From the NCBI GenBank assembly GCA_032716605.1, contig CM064481.1, forward strand, positions 18,222,811 to 18,286,810: 64,000 nt of DNA, read 5' to 3'. This document shows, piece after piece, positions 31,750 to 42,771 of this stretch. A model generated the notes under the pieces. That model was not told the origin of the DNA. It ran no database searches and saw only the letters and a program-made list of their open reading frames with translations. This stretch comes from Paralithodes platypus. Taxonomy: Eukaryota > Arthropoda > Malacostraca > Decapoda > Lithodidae. The position numbers and the translations under genes are program-made. Numbering within the stretch: position 1 is the first letter of the stretch; each line of letters starts with the position of its first letter.

Positions 31750-32440
31750 AGAATAATGGTACAATCTCTACAGTATCGCTCTAAACTGGATCAAATCACT
31801 AGAATAATGGTACAATCTCTACAGTATCGCTCTAAACTGGATCAAATCACTAGAATAATGGTACAATCTCTACAGAATCGCTCTAAACTGGATCAAATCA
31901 CTAGAATAATGGTACAATCTCTACAGTATCACTCTAAAATGGATCAAATTAAAATGACTAGAATAATGGTACAATCTCTACAATGTCGCTCTAAAATGGA
32001 TCAAATCACTAGAATAATGGTACAATCTCTGCAATGTCGCTCTAAAATGTATCAAATCACTAGAATAATGGTACAATCTCTGCAATGTCGCTCTAAAATG
32101 GATCAAATCACTAGAATAATGGTACAATCTCTACAATGTCGCTCTAAAATGGATCATATCACTAGAATAATGGTACAATCTCTACAATGTCGCTCTAAAA
32201 TGGATCATATCACTAGAATAATGGTACAATCTCTACAATGTCGCTCTAAAATGGATCATATCACTAGAATAATGGTACAATCTCTACAATGTCGCTCTAA
32301 AATGGATCAAATCACTAGAATAATGGTACAATCTCTACAATGTCGCTCTAAAATGGATCATATCACTAGAATAATGGTACAATCTCTACAATGTCGCACT
32401 AAAATGGATCAAATCACTAGAATAATGGTACAATCTCTCC
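31750..32440 (+). repeat. 51 bp minisatellite, ~13 units
   Basis: Units of 51 bp beginning agaataatggtacaatctct, 13 to 14 copies, one with a 6 bp insert (aaaatg). Because 51 is divisible by three, a 17-residue periodic frame stays open (31672-32499), but this is a by-product. It appears to have grown from LINE sequence. Confidence 0.9.
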
Positions 32441-32904
32441 AGAAAGACAAAGACAAAGAGGGCAAGACCATTGCATACAGTAAAAGAGAAAGTGTGTGAA
32501 TATAATGCATCCAGTTTGGACATTACTCAATCTTTCGATTTTTTTTTGAAAAAGTGAAACTGTTCAGTATATCACTCCTACAAACTTTTTTTCCCAGATA
32601 TGATTTTCGCATATTTTCTCTATTGAGCCAAATACATTCAAGCAAATAACATCTAAGCATGGCACAGACCCTATTGCAAAACATCTTGGTTCTCGCTCCA
32701 CCAAGCTGCGGCATTTGCAAGAATTCTATCCCGTCTTTTCCTAAAAAAACGAATCCTTTGAGTCGCTGTCATATTATTTGGATAGGGCGTAGCATCCGGA
32801 TACATACTTAAATACTGCTTGACTATAGCTTGACTAATCTTTTTGCTCGCAACTCGATTTTTTGCTGTCCTACTGTTCTGCTTCCTTTGGTTACGCAAAA
32901 ATGG

Positions 32905-33256
32905 GGCGGGCTCCACCACTGGTTCATTGCAAAGTGGGGTGGGTTCCTCCACTGGTTCATCACACAGTGGGGCGGGCTCCACCACTGGTTCATCGCAAAG
33001 TGGGGTGGGTCCCTCCACTGGTTCATCACACAGTGGGGTGAGCTGCTTCACCACTGGTTCATTGCAAAGTGGGGTGGGTTCCTCCACTGGTTCATCACAC
33101 AGTGGGGCGGGCTCCACCACTGGTTCATCGCAAAGTGGGGTGGGTTCCTCCACTGGTTCATCACACAGTGGGGCGAGCTGCTCCACCGGTTCATTGCAAA
33201 GTGGGGTGGGTTCCTCCACTGGTTCATCACACAGTGGGGAGAGCTGCTCCACTGGT
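32905..33256 (-). repeat. 66 bp coding repeat, block 3
   Basis: Five to six units, continuous with block 2 before the SINE came in. It ends in the second copy of the basic domain (32690-32900), nearly identical to the first. Confidence 0.88.
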
Positions 33257-33500
33257 TATTAATAATAATAATAATAATAGTTCTTAAAGCTAGCGCATGC
33301 TAAGCTAGCTAAGGATAGCTCAATAAGGCCGATTAGGCGTATTTCCATTGGGGTCCTGTACTACTACCCCATCCCTTTGCTCATGAGGGATGGTAACGAC
33401 TCAGTGCTTGTGAAAAATCTTTAATGCGCCGAGCGTGGGCGCGAACCCGGGCCTTCTGGGTGGAAGTCCGAGACGCTAGTCACTACACCAAGCGAGCCGC
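33257..33500 (-). mobile_element. tRNA-derived SINE with (att)n tail, in the repeat gene
   Basis: On the minus strand: tRNA head gcggctcgcttggtgtagtg with box A, then box B gggttcgcgccc; a ~150 bp body; and a 3' tail of att units (33257-33279). It interrupts block 2/3 of the Cys/Pro repeat. The host word tggtt is present on both sides, but in a tandem repeat this is weak evidence for a target duplication. It is a different SINE from that at 1-235. Confidence 0.8.
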
Positions 33501-33511
33501 ATAAATTGCAA

Positions 33512-33790
33512 GTGGTTCATTGCAAAGTGGGGTGGGTTCCTCCACTGGTTCATCACACAGTGGGGCGGGCTCCACCACTGGTTCATCACAAAGTGGGGTG
33601 GGTTCCTCTACTGGTTCATCACACAGTGGGGCGAGCTGCTCCCCCGGTTCATTGCAAAGTGGGGTGGGTTCCTCCACTGGTTCATCACACAGTGGGGCGA
33701 GCTGCTCCACTGGTTCATTGCAAAGTGGGTTGGGTTCCTCCACTGGTTCATCAAACAGTGGGGCGTGCTGCTCCACGGATTCATCACCCA
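33512..33790 (-). repeat. 66 bp coding repeat, block 2
   Basis: About four 66 bp units between the first copy of the basic domain (33833-34060) and the SINE. The bordering sequence (Leu-Ser-Glu-Pro) matches that at the start of block 1, indicating duplication of a repeat-plus-domain module. Confidence 0.88.
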
Positions 33791-34065
33791 GCGAGACAGG
33801 TTCCGACAAATCATTGTGATGCAAAGCCCCTTGATTCTCGCTCCACCAAGCTGCGGCATTTGCAAGAATTCTAGCCCGTCTTTTCCTAAAAAAACGAATC
33901 CTTTGAGTCGCTGTCATATTCTTTGGATAGGGCGTAGCATCCGGGTACAAACTTAAATACTGCTTGACTATAGCTTGACTAATCTTTTCGCTCGCAACTC
34001 GATTTTTTGCTGTCCTACTGTTCTGTTTCCTTTGGTTACGCAAAAATGGGGCGGGCTCCACCACT

Positions 34066-34815
34066 GGTTCATTGCAAAGTGGGGGGGTTCCTCCACTGGT
34101 TTATCACACAGTGGGGCGGGCTTCACCACTGGTTCATCGCAAAGTGGGGTGGGTTCATCCACTGGTTCATCACACAGTGGGGCGAGCTGCTCCACCGGTT
34201 CATTGCAAAGTGGGTTGGGTTCCTCCACTGGTTCATCACACAGTGGGGCGAGCTGCTCCACCGGTTCATTGCAAAGTGGGGTGGGTTCCTCCACTGGTTC
34301 ATCACACAGTGGGGCGAGCTGCTACACCGGTTCATTGCAAAGTGGGGTGGGTTCCTCCACTGGTTCATCACACAGTGGAGCGAGCTGCTCCACCAGTTTA
34401 TTGCAAAGTGGGGTGGGTTCCTCCACTGGTTCATCACACAGTGGGGCGAGGTGCTCCACCGGTTCATTGCAAAGTGGGGTGGGTTCCTCCACTGGTTCAT
34501 CACACAGTGGGGCGTGCTGCTCCACCGGGTCATTGCAAAGTGGGCTGGGTTCCTCCACTGGTTTATCACACAGTGGGGCGAGCTGCTCCACCGGTTCATT
34601 GCAAAGTGGGGTGGGTTCCTCCATTGGTTCATCACACAGTGGGGCGAGCTGCTCCACCAGTTCATTGCAAAGTGGGGTGGGTTCCTCCACTGGTTCATCA
34701 CACAGTGGGGCGTGCTGCTCCACCGGTTCATTGCAAAGTGGGGTGGGTTCCTCCACTGGTTCATCACACAGTGGGGTGGGCTGCTCCACCTGTTCATCAC
34801 AGAGCGTGACCTGTG
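34066..34815 (-). repeat. 66 bp (2 x 33) coding repeat, block 1
   Basis: About 11 units of 66 bp, each two related 33 bp halves, encoding 22 residues (two 11-residue units with one Cys each). Plus-strand words are ggttcatcacacagtggggc and ggttcattgcaaagtggggt. Most units differ by one or two bases. Confidence 0.9.
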
Positions 34816-35389
34816 GCTCCGACAAATCATCGAGATGGACGGTATAATATTTAATGAAAAAACGTTCAACAGGATCCATGATGTTTTGTTTTATATCTAC
34901 CGTATGTTTTTGGAGAGTTTTCTGCCCCAATTTCCACTTCAATTGTATTTTTTCAAATCCATTTTCAAATCTCACTATTACCCCTGAATCAAATATATAA
35001 TTAGCCCCCAGCTTAGGCAGAAGCTGCCAATTGCAGCTATTAAGTATAATTTTGCTTTGTGTTTTGAATGCTTTTCGACTATACCACTTTTTACATTTAT
35101 TTTCAAGTTTAATTTTGAGTGATTCAGGAAATTTTACCAACTTTGCTGATGGTGGGGGTAATACTCAATGGCATTTATTATTATATTCTTCATACCCTCA
35201 GACGAATGTGGTTTTTGGTCATTCAAGATCATATTTAAATTATTTACAAGTACGTTTATGGATAATTAATTAATAGAACTTGTTAACCTCTGAAGTGCGC
35301 ATGGGGGGTATGAGACACCACACTCCTGTGCTGACGTATTTGAGCTGTTCCCATCACTAAAATATTTATTTTACCATAAATAGCATTAA

Positions 35390-35981
35390 CCTCTTAAGTG
35401 CGCATGGGGGTAATTAGACACCTCTGCCTGTGCACATGTATTTGAGCTGTTTCCATCACTAAAATATTCATTTTACCATAAATAGCATTAATACTTATCC
35501 ATACGCGCCTATTATGGGTTGATTATAAAGGTATTAACCTGTTACAACAATAAAACGAGTGAAAATAGCGTTTGGATGGTCAAAATTGGAGATACAGGCC
35601 GCGAGTTATATAATGTATGGGTGAGGCAACCTGCTTTCCCGCCAATTTCCCACAAGGCCACTGAGACACAGTCGATCGATACTCTCTCTCTCTCTCTTGC
35701 ACTCGCTTGCTAACAGTGATGACAATGCCCTGCTTGCAACTCGCTAATGTTAGCACAAAAATATACCTCAGAATAAGGGAATAACAGGGAAAATAGGTGA
35801 TAACTGAAGGAGGGGAGGAAAGTGGGGAAGGAGGGGAGGTAGAGGAGTGATATGTTGCATGGCCCAGGGGCATTTTTTTTTTTGTTTTTTATGTTTAAAG
35901 TTGATTTTTTTTCTCTGACTCTTAAGAGTCTTCCTGCAGTCCGCCGGGAGAACTCTTAAGAGTCTTCCCGCAGTTCCCGGG
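35390..35981 (+). mobile_element. MITE b (family 1), inside MITE a
   Basis: 592 bp, TTAA at 35386-35389 and 35982-35985. MITE a reads agca-ttaa-tacttatcc across it. Same orientation, tips and right-end repeats as a. Its body has (ct)n and T-runs. It is nearer to a than to c in details such as cctgttacaacaat. Confidence 0.92.
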
Positions 35982-36428
35982 TTAATACTTATCCATATGC
36001 GCCTATTATAGGTTGATTATAAAGGTATTAACCTGTTACAACAATAAAACAAGTGGAAACAGCGTTTGGATGGTCAAAATCGGCGATACAGGCCGGGAGT
36101 TACACAATGTATGGCTGAGGCAACCTCCCAGCACACCACTTTCCTCCACCTCTGGAGAGAGACTGTCGATCGATACTCTCTCTCTCTCTCTTGCACTCGC
36201 TTGCTACAAGTGATGACAACGCCCTGCTACCAACTCGCTAATGTTAGCACGAAAATAGACCACAGGAAAAGGGAATAACAGGGAAAATAGGTGATAACTG
36301 AAGGAGGGGAGGAAACTGGGGAAGGAGGGGAGGTGGAGGAGTGATATTTGGCATGGCCCAGGGGCAAATTTTTTAGTTTTTTTGTTTTTCGGTGTTTTAA
36401 ATTGATTTTTGTTTTCCCTGACTCTTAA

Positions 36429-37055
36429 CCTCTGAAGTGCGCATGGGGGTAATTGGAAACGTCCCCCTGTGCTGACGTATTTGAGGTGTTTCCGTCACTA
36501 AAATATTCATTGTGCCATTAATAGCATTAATACTTATCCATATGCGCCTATTATGGGTTGATTATAAAGGTATTAACCTGAAACAACAATAAAACGAGTG
36601 AAAACAGCGTTTGGATGGTCAAAATCGGAGATATAGCCCGCGAGTTGTATAATGTATGGGTGAGGCAAGCTGCTTTCCCGCCAATTTCCCCCAAGGCCAC
36701 TGAGACACAGTCGATCGATACTCTCTCTCTCTCTTGCACTCGCTTGCCATCAGTGATGACAACACCCTGCTTGCAACTCGCTAATGTTAGCACGAAAATA
36801 TACCTCAGAATAAGGGAATAACAGGGAAAATAGGTGATAACTGAAGGAGAGGAGGAAAGTGGGGAAGGAGGGGAGGTAGAGGACTGAGATTTTGCATGGC
36901 CCAGGGGCCAAAACAAAATAAAAAAATAAAAAAATAAAAATAACAAATTTTTTTTTTTTCGATGTCAAAAGTTGATTTTTTTTTCTCACTCACTCATAAG
37001 AGTCTCCTCGCAGTCCGCCGGGGAAACTCTTAAGAGTCTCCCCGCAGTTCCCGGG
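36429..37055 (+). mobile_element. MITE c (family 1), inside MITE a
   Basis: 627 bp, TTAA at 36425-36428 and 37056-37059, in the first actcttaagagt palindrome of MITE a. It is nearly identical to the copy in the gypsy RT (20214-20822), apart from an A/T-run, so the two are recent sister insertions. Confidence 0.92.
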
Positions 37056-37093
37056 TTAAGAGTCTTCCCGCACTCCGCCGGGGGAACTCTTAA

Positions 37094-37711
37094 CCCGGCA
37101 AGCGCGATAGGCCTCACGGAAGGCTTCCTATAGGGAACGCGATAGGCCTCACGGAAGCAAGACCATAAAAAAAGCCTTCCAAAACATCCCAGGGGCTATC
37201 AAAACAAAGGAATTTGTCTCTAGGTGAGATAATTCCCCTCTAGTACTCGTCCATGTGTTTCTCACCCCCCCTTCCCCTCCTTCCCCCCCTCCTCAATTAT
37301 CATCTAGTTTTCCTCTTATTTTCATCATTTATCGGTTATTTTTTTCTCCCGCGATAATGTAGCACAAGTGGGTTGCATAAAAGATCGTTATATAACACCC
37401 AGACACCGGCACACACTGCCCCGCTCGCCTCAGTTGACTCACAGACAGGGAGAGGGGAGGGTTGCCTGTGGCTCTCTCTCGCCTGAGATTATGACCGGGT
37501 GGCCAATATCTTCGTTTTTCACCACCCAAATGCTTTTCCAATTTATTTTAGCACTCTTGAAGGTTCATATATACATCATATATGTAAAATAAAAGCATAC
37601 CGAAAACAAATAATGCTCTATATTGTAAATATAACAAATTCTGTCAGAATCCAAGGCTAGAAATGCACAAATAACTACCCTAGCCCCTAGGTCTATTTCG
37701 CGCTTGTCAGG
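37094..37711 (+). mobile_element. MITE d (family 2), inside MITE a
   Basis: 618 bp, TTAA at 37090-37093 and 37712-37715, in the second actcttaagagt palindrome of MITE a. Tips: cccggcaagcgcgatagg and cctgacaagcgcgaaatag (read inward), a different family from a-c. No gene inside. After MITE a, 37742-38527 is AT-rich with a few aggttaggt words near 38475-38505 and no gene I can support. Confidence 0.9.
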
Positions 37712-39775
37712 TTAAGAGTCTTCCTGCAGTTCCCGGGTTAATAGTTCACAGTTACGATTAAATAATATACTTATGATAATTTGTATACAAATTTATCGCA
37801 CACGTCTAACAAATCTCCGACGAAAAACAAAACACGTTGATCAACAACCTCGCAGAACAATACTAATACACCCCCTTCCTAAAGCGCTCCAAAGTATAGG
37901 CTACTAAAATATCCACATAGATTATGTGTTATTATGTTGCTTCATATCAAGTAACTTTTGATCTTTATTTCATATTATAAATTTTGTGTCAGTAAAAAAA
38001 TAGACTATTCAATATTGCTACCGTTTAAAATAAATAATAGAGCTAAATTATTGAAAAGATATATATCTAATTTTCTCGAGTTAACCATATAAATTTCACT
38101 TTCTATGAACACATTCTTTAGGAAAATGTTATTTATATGGGTAACTCATATATTAAACATAACCGGCTCATAATTGATCAATATATTTCTATTTATTATA
38201 TGTTTTATATATTTTATTTGTCAGTAATCTTATATTAACTTAGGTTATTTTAAACGACACTACTACAGCGTTATGAGAAACAATTTATTAGGGAAAATAG
38301 GCACCAATAGATTCACCATATTTTTCTCCATATAGTCCGAATGGAGGATTTTTGTTATCGACAAATTGAAAAAATACTAATTTCAGACAATTTAGACAAA
38401 TACACCAAAAATCTAAGTAAAAATTTCAAACAGCGGGGATGTGGGGCGGCAGCCCTCACCCATAATACTAGGATAGGTTAGGTAATTAGGTTGTTAGGTT
38501 AGGCTAATGTCGTTTCAAAGGGGTATAGTAAATGTTATGCCCTGTTTTTCTACAGGTTTAACTTGGGTAATGTGAGTTCTAAATTGACTGGGTATATAAG
38601 GCTGCATGCACAATACAAGATATGAGGAATAGAGAACACAAAGAAACACATGGTAGCAAGTTACATGATCACGTTTATTGATATACCACTGCAGCATACT
38701 TGTGTAAGACAATATAATAGAATTGAACAACACTAGCATAAGTGGATCTGGATGGAACCTAGTCTCCCACTTCCAACGTTCAGGTATTAATCTTCTGATC
38801 ACTGGCTTTGATTTCACAGGTTTATATACCGAAGACCATCAATGTTACTTATAGATTCATATTCACTGTTAGATTTATTACTGGTAGCTCTGGTGCACAA
38901 GTAGTAGTTCACAGACTAGATTAGACACACGTATTTTAGAGCACGGGAATTCTAGTAACCTCAGGGGGTACTGATCTAAGTTTTATATCCTTGTCTCAGA
39001 AATACATAGAACGCAAATCAGTGGGCGAACGTTAGATATCACTAGAGTTTTAATATCTGAATAAGGTAATTACGAGAGTCAAGGTCGCCTGTTAATTAAA
39101 GAGCACTGATCGCTTAGTACGTCCCAAATGGAATGGTTAAGTATGAATTACACTGGGCAAGGTCTTAGCCACTTCGTAGAAATATTAATTAGTGAATCTA
39201 AAACAGCACAGTAATATGTAGTACTGCTAAAGGGAATCTTGGGTAGTATCTGATGGGTCTGGTCCTGGTTATCTTGCGTCCATGATGTTGGGGGCTAACG
39301 ACTGGTTCCGCGGCCGTCCAGGGGGGCCATATGTGTGAAGTTCTTCAATACGTGGGCAGGTCCTTCTATCCAAATCTGCCACGGAGTCTGCCGGCTCTGG
39401 GATCTCACTCCGGAACAACACAAGGGCAGAGCTAGAAATTAACTGCAGGGTAGTGACCCCTGGTTGGTGTCTAGCTTTCAACTGATTTGACTGGGGGCGG
39501 GAGTTAGATTTATAGGCTCGGTTCTGGACCCTGTAGACAGTAGGGATCTCGAGTCTTATGGACTTAATTGAGCTCTCAATAGATATGGGGACTAGGTAAG
39601 ATGGTATTTACTGTTGTGGCACAGGGCGATAGGAAGCCTTTATATTTTCATATAACTGAGCCTTAGTAAGAGGTACTATTTTGGCTATACTGGACGTATT
39701 TTTTTTTTTTTTTTTTTTTAAGAGACAATGAACGGAGGAAGGAAAAACACAGATAAAACAAAAAGGTCCATGTGC

Positions 39776-40170
39776 CTAAAGGCATCCTCCATTCATAAAA
39801 TGTTTGTAACAACTGGATTTAAACATTTGTAGATTGTAAGTTTGTGGAAAGCAATTCGAGGGAAGTGAATTCCAAAGAGTAGTAGCTCTGGGGATAAATG
39901 AATTCTGATAAGCAGAAGTTCTGCATTGTGGAGGAGAAAGTGTAAATTCATGGGCGCTCTCAGCTGCCCTAGTTCTACGGGGAAAGATGTGGAGAGGCGG
40001 CACAATTGAAGCAAGTTCCTCGGAACAATTGCTGTGAAAATATCTGTAGAATAATGCAAGGGATGCAACGTTTCTTCGTATGGATAATGTAGGAAGGTCC
40101 TGTGTGATTGCAGGGTTATTGATTAATCTAATAGCTTTATTTTGAATTTTGTCCAACTGCCTCAATGCAA
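39776..40170 (-). pseudogene. LINE C ORF2 C-terminus
   Basis: Third frame of the same ORF2: Leu-Asp-Lys-Ile-Gln-Asn-Lys-Ala-Ile-Arg-Leu-Ile-Asn, then Leu-Trp-Asn-Ser-Leu-Pro and Phe-Lys-Ser, the usual close of Jockey/CR1-type ORF2, with the stop at 39776 about 60 bases before the poly(A) tail. Confidence 0.8.
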
Positions 40171-40925
40171 CCACTCCAACTTCCACCCCACAGAGGTGAA
40201 CAGTAATCCATCTGAGAACGCACATAACTTTTATATATCACGGCCAACTGCTCGTCAGTGAAGAATTCTCGAACTCTGTACAGGAGTCCCAGTTTTTTAG
40301 AGGCATTCTTAGCAATGCTTCTAACATAATGTGTCCAGCTCAAGTTAGTAGTTAATGTTACACCGAGAATGTCAATACTAGGGGAAGTGGGAATATTTAC
40401 ATCATTACAAAATATATGAGAGTCAGTGAGATTCTGTCGGTTAGAAAATTGAATGTACTTGGTTTTCTGTGCATTAAAGGAAACTAGATTCTTTTGTCCC
40501 CATCCATTAATTCTAGAAAGGTCCTGGTTCAGAGAAATTGCAGTGTTTATTTTTGAATGTATAAGATCGGGTTGGGTGAAAGAATTGGTAAATGTGAAGG
40601 AACTGTGGAGTGTTGAGTCATCTGCGTAGGAATGTATTGGATTATGAGTGGTAGATATGAGATCATTGATATGAATGAGGAACAGAATTGGGGCCAAAAC
40701 TGATCCCTGGGGAACACCAGCATTTACTGAGTGAAATTGAGAATAAAGGCCATCTACCATTACACATATTTTTCTGTTATGAAGATAAGAAGAAATTAGT
40801 GGAACTAATGATGCAAGGCCGTAGTGTGACATCTTCGACAATAAGGATTGATGCCAGACTCTATCAAATGCCTTTGATATATCCAGTGCTATTGTATGTT
40901 TCACCATGTTGGTCTGTAGCTTGGT
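40137..40925 (-). pseudogene. LINE C RT catalytic part
   Basis: Continues the RT in a second frame: Leu-Asp-Ile-Ser-Lys-Ala-Phe-Asp-Arg-Val-Trp (first catalytic Asp), Gly-Val-Pro-Gln-Gly-Ser-Val-Leu-Ala-Pro, Tyr-Ala-Asp-Asp (catalytic pair), Leu-Gly-Val-Thr-Leu. All key residues are kept. It shifts frame again near 40150-40225, within Tyr-Cys-Ser-Pro-Leu-Trp. Confidence 0.85.
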
Positions 40926-42771
40926 TGATTTGATGCGTAAGAAGGCAAAGCATGTCTGCAGTTGATCGACATCGTCTAAAACCATATTGCCTATCACTGA
41001 TTAATTTATTATTCTCAAGATGCTTAATTATGTGATTATTTAATATAATTTCAAAGACTTTACCAAGAGTGGAAGTTATAGCTATTGGTCTGTAGTTTGA
41101 TGGATCTGAAGAGGCACCTTTTTTAGGAACTGGATGGATGTTTGCTTCTTTCCAGGGTACTGGGAAGCATGAGGTATGAGTACACAGACGGAAAATTTTT
41201 GCCAATACAGGAGCGAGCACCAAGGAGCAATTCTTAAGTACTATTGGAGGAATTTCATCTGGACCAGGAGCCTTATCTACCGAGAGATTCTGCAAAATAG
41301 TTTTGACATGTCTGGTGTGGATCTTAAGTGAGGGAATTTCAGGCGAATTAAAATTAAGTACAGGGACATCTTGATTTATTTCATCTAAGGTTGAGTTGGT
41401 GGAGAAAATATCCGCAAGAAGGTTAGCTTTACCTCGTGGGTCACTTACAAGATTGCCAGTCAGAGATTTTAAATGTGGAATGGATGAAGCAGTAGTGAAG
41501 TTGGATTTAAATGAGTTAAGAGTAGACCAAAATATTTTGTTATCATTTGGATTATTTAGAAGTTTATTTGCCTGCTTGTGGAGAAAGTTTGATTTAGTTA
41601 GGTTTAATACAGTTTTGGCATGATTTCTGATGTTTCTAAAGTAATTAAAGGCTTCATGTGTTTTTGATCTTGTGTATGCATTGTAGGCTATTGCTTTTTG
41701 TTCAGTTACTCTAGCACAATTATGGTCAAACCATTTAGGTGAATTAGATCTTTTACTGTACTTTTGATGAGGAATAAAAGTTTCCATTTCAATTTTTACA
41801 AAATCTTGTATGTGGCTCAAGGTGGAGTGTGCATCATTAGAAAAGAAAGAGGTCCAGGGAATATCAATAAAGAAACCTTGAAGACCCTCCCAGTCTGCCC
41901 TATCGTAATGCCATTTAGTCACCAAAACAGGTTCAGAGGGGGAAGGTGTGGTAGGTGATAGACAGGTGGCCTGTATCAGACAGTGATCAGAAGATCCAAG
42001 CGGGGACCTCACTGTAACATCATAATTTTCTGAATTGGTTGTTAAAAATAAGTCCAGTAGGTGGGAATTATGATTAGGATTATCTGGTACACGGGTGGGT
42101 TGGTTGACTAGTTGAGTGAGATTAAATGAGTCTGCAAATAGCTCACATTCAAGACCAGCATCATCAGTCCTGGCTGAATAAGTGAGCCATTCAACATTAT
42201 GGACATTAAAATCACCCAACACAGTGATTTCAGAAGAAGCATTTAAGTTGAGGACACTGAGTTGTGAGGACAGAGAATCAAAAAGACTTTGCTCTGGAGG
42301 AGTATTTGGGGAACGGCAGATGCAACATATGTATTTAAATTTACCAGCAGAAATTAATTTGTATATAGAATAATCAAAATAGGGACAATTGAAACTAGTA
42401 ACCTCCTCCAGGGCAATTTCAGATTTTGCGAAGCAACATACACCTCCTTTAGGTCTGAAATTTTGGAGCAGTTGATAACCTGGAAAATTAAATCTAGACG
42501 TGTCAGATGTGGATGTTACTTGAGTCTCTGTCAAAAAAAGGAGAGTAGGGGATTCTGCTTGAAGAAATTGGTGTAGAGAATTGATGTTAGAGTGAAGTCC
42601 CCTTATATTGCTAAAGAAAAAGCTGCACCGACGAGCAGCTTTGGGACGTTGCAATACTCTTGACACAGTCGCATGATGACGACCGGGAGGGCCCTGTGTC
42701 AATGACCCAACCCTGCCGGGGGTGGATATCCGAGGGACCACCAGGTTTGCTCTTAACAATTGTACTGCCAT
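40925..42771 (-). pseudogene. LINE C endonuclease and RT N-terminus
   Basis: Open frame of 635 codons with the end past the shift. Endonuclease motifs: Ser-Asn-Ile-Arg-Gly-Leu, Leu-Thr-Glu-Thr (catalytic Glu), Gly-Asp-Phe-Asn-Val-His, Leu-Asp-Leu-Phe-Leu and Ser-Ser-Asp-His. RT blocks: Lys-Ala-Pro-Gly-Pro-Asp-Glu, Asn-Tyr-Arg-Pro-Ile-Ala-Ile-Thr-Ser, Arg-Gln-Tyr-Gly-Phe-Arg. It shifts to another frame near 40920 just before the Asp-Ile-Ser-Lys-Ala-Phe-Asp block. Confidence 0.85.

Larger units (their letters stand above)
32671..35145 (-). pseudogene. Unrecognised Cys/Pro repeat gene, last exon, disrupted
   Basis: I do not recognise the family. On the minus strand: ~110 residues of ordinary, Lys-rich sequence (Asn-Ser-Cys-Asn-Trp-Gln-Leu-Leu-Pro-Lys-Leu); then tandem 11-residue units of pattern Glu-Pro-x-Pro-Leu-Cys-Asp/Asn-Glu-Pro-Val-Glu; then a ~70 residue basic domain with Asn-Arg-Val-Ala, Tyr-Pro-Asp-Ala-Thr-Pro-Tyr, Arg-Phe-Phe-Arg-Lys-Arg-Arg and Ala-Ala-Trp-Trp-Ser-Glu-Asn; then the repeat and the basic domain again, and a stop at 32671. 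There is no ATG at the front: an in-frame stop lies ~8 codons upstream and accccaccatcag (minus strand) resembles a 3' splice site, so this may be a terminal exon. Breaks: tag at 34322-34324, a one-base loss near 34083, and a SINE at 33257-33500. Confidence 0.55.
35287..37737 (+). mobile_element. piggyBac-type MITE a (family 1), host of three insertions
   Basis: Outer element, TTAA at 35283-35286 and 37738-37741. Its own sequence is 35287-35385, 35986-36424, 37060-37089 and 37716-37737 plus one TTAA at each break: about 602 bp, the family length. Left tip cctctgaagtgcgcatgggg, right tip cccgggaactgcaggaagac. Its right end carries two copies of the palindrome actcttaagagt; elements c and d sit in the TTAA of these. 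No gene. Confidence 0.9.

Noticed and set aside
31672..32499. 275-residue plus-strand repeat protein
   Set aside because: It begins inside a LINE scrap in the wrong frame, and the rest is the 51 bp minisatellite.
33420..33500. Functional tRNA gene
   Set aside because: Only box A and box B are kept, no acceptor stem forms, and a SINE body and att tail follow.
33975..34987. Long plus-strand open frames with Trp/Phe/His or Ser/Gly-rich repeats
   Set aside because: The 66 bp repeat keeps several frames open at once. Only the minus-strand frame connects to non-repetitive domains at both ends.
38475..38510. Telomeric ttagg repeat
   Set aside because: Only a few interrupted aggttaggt words; no array.
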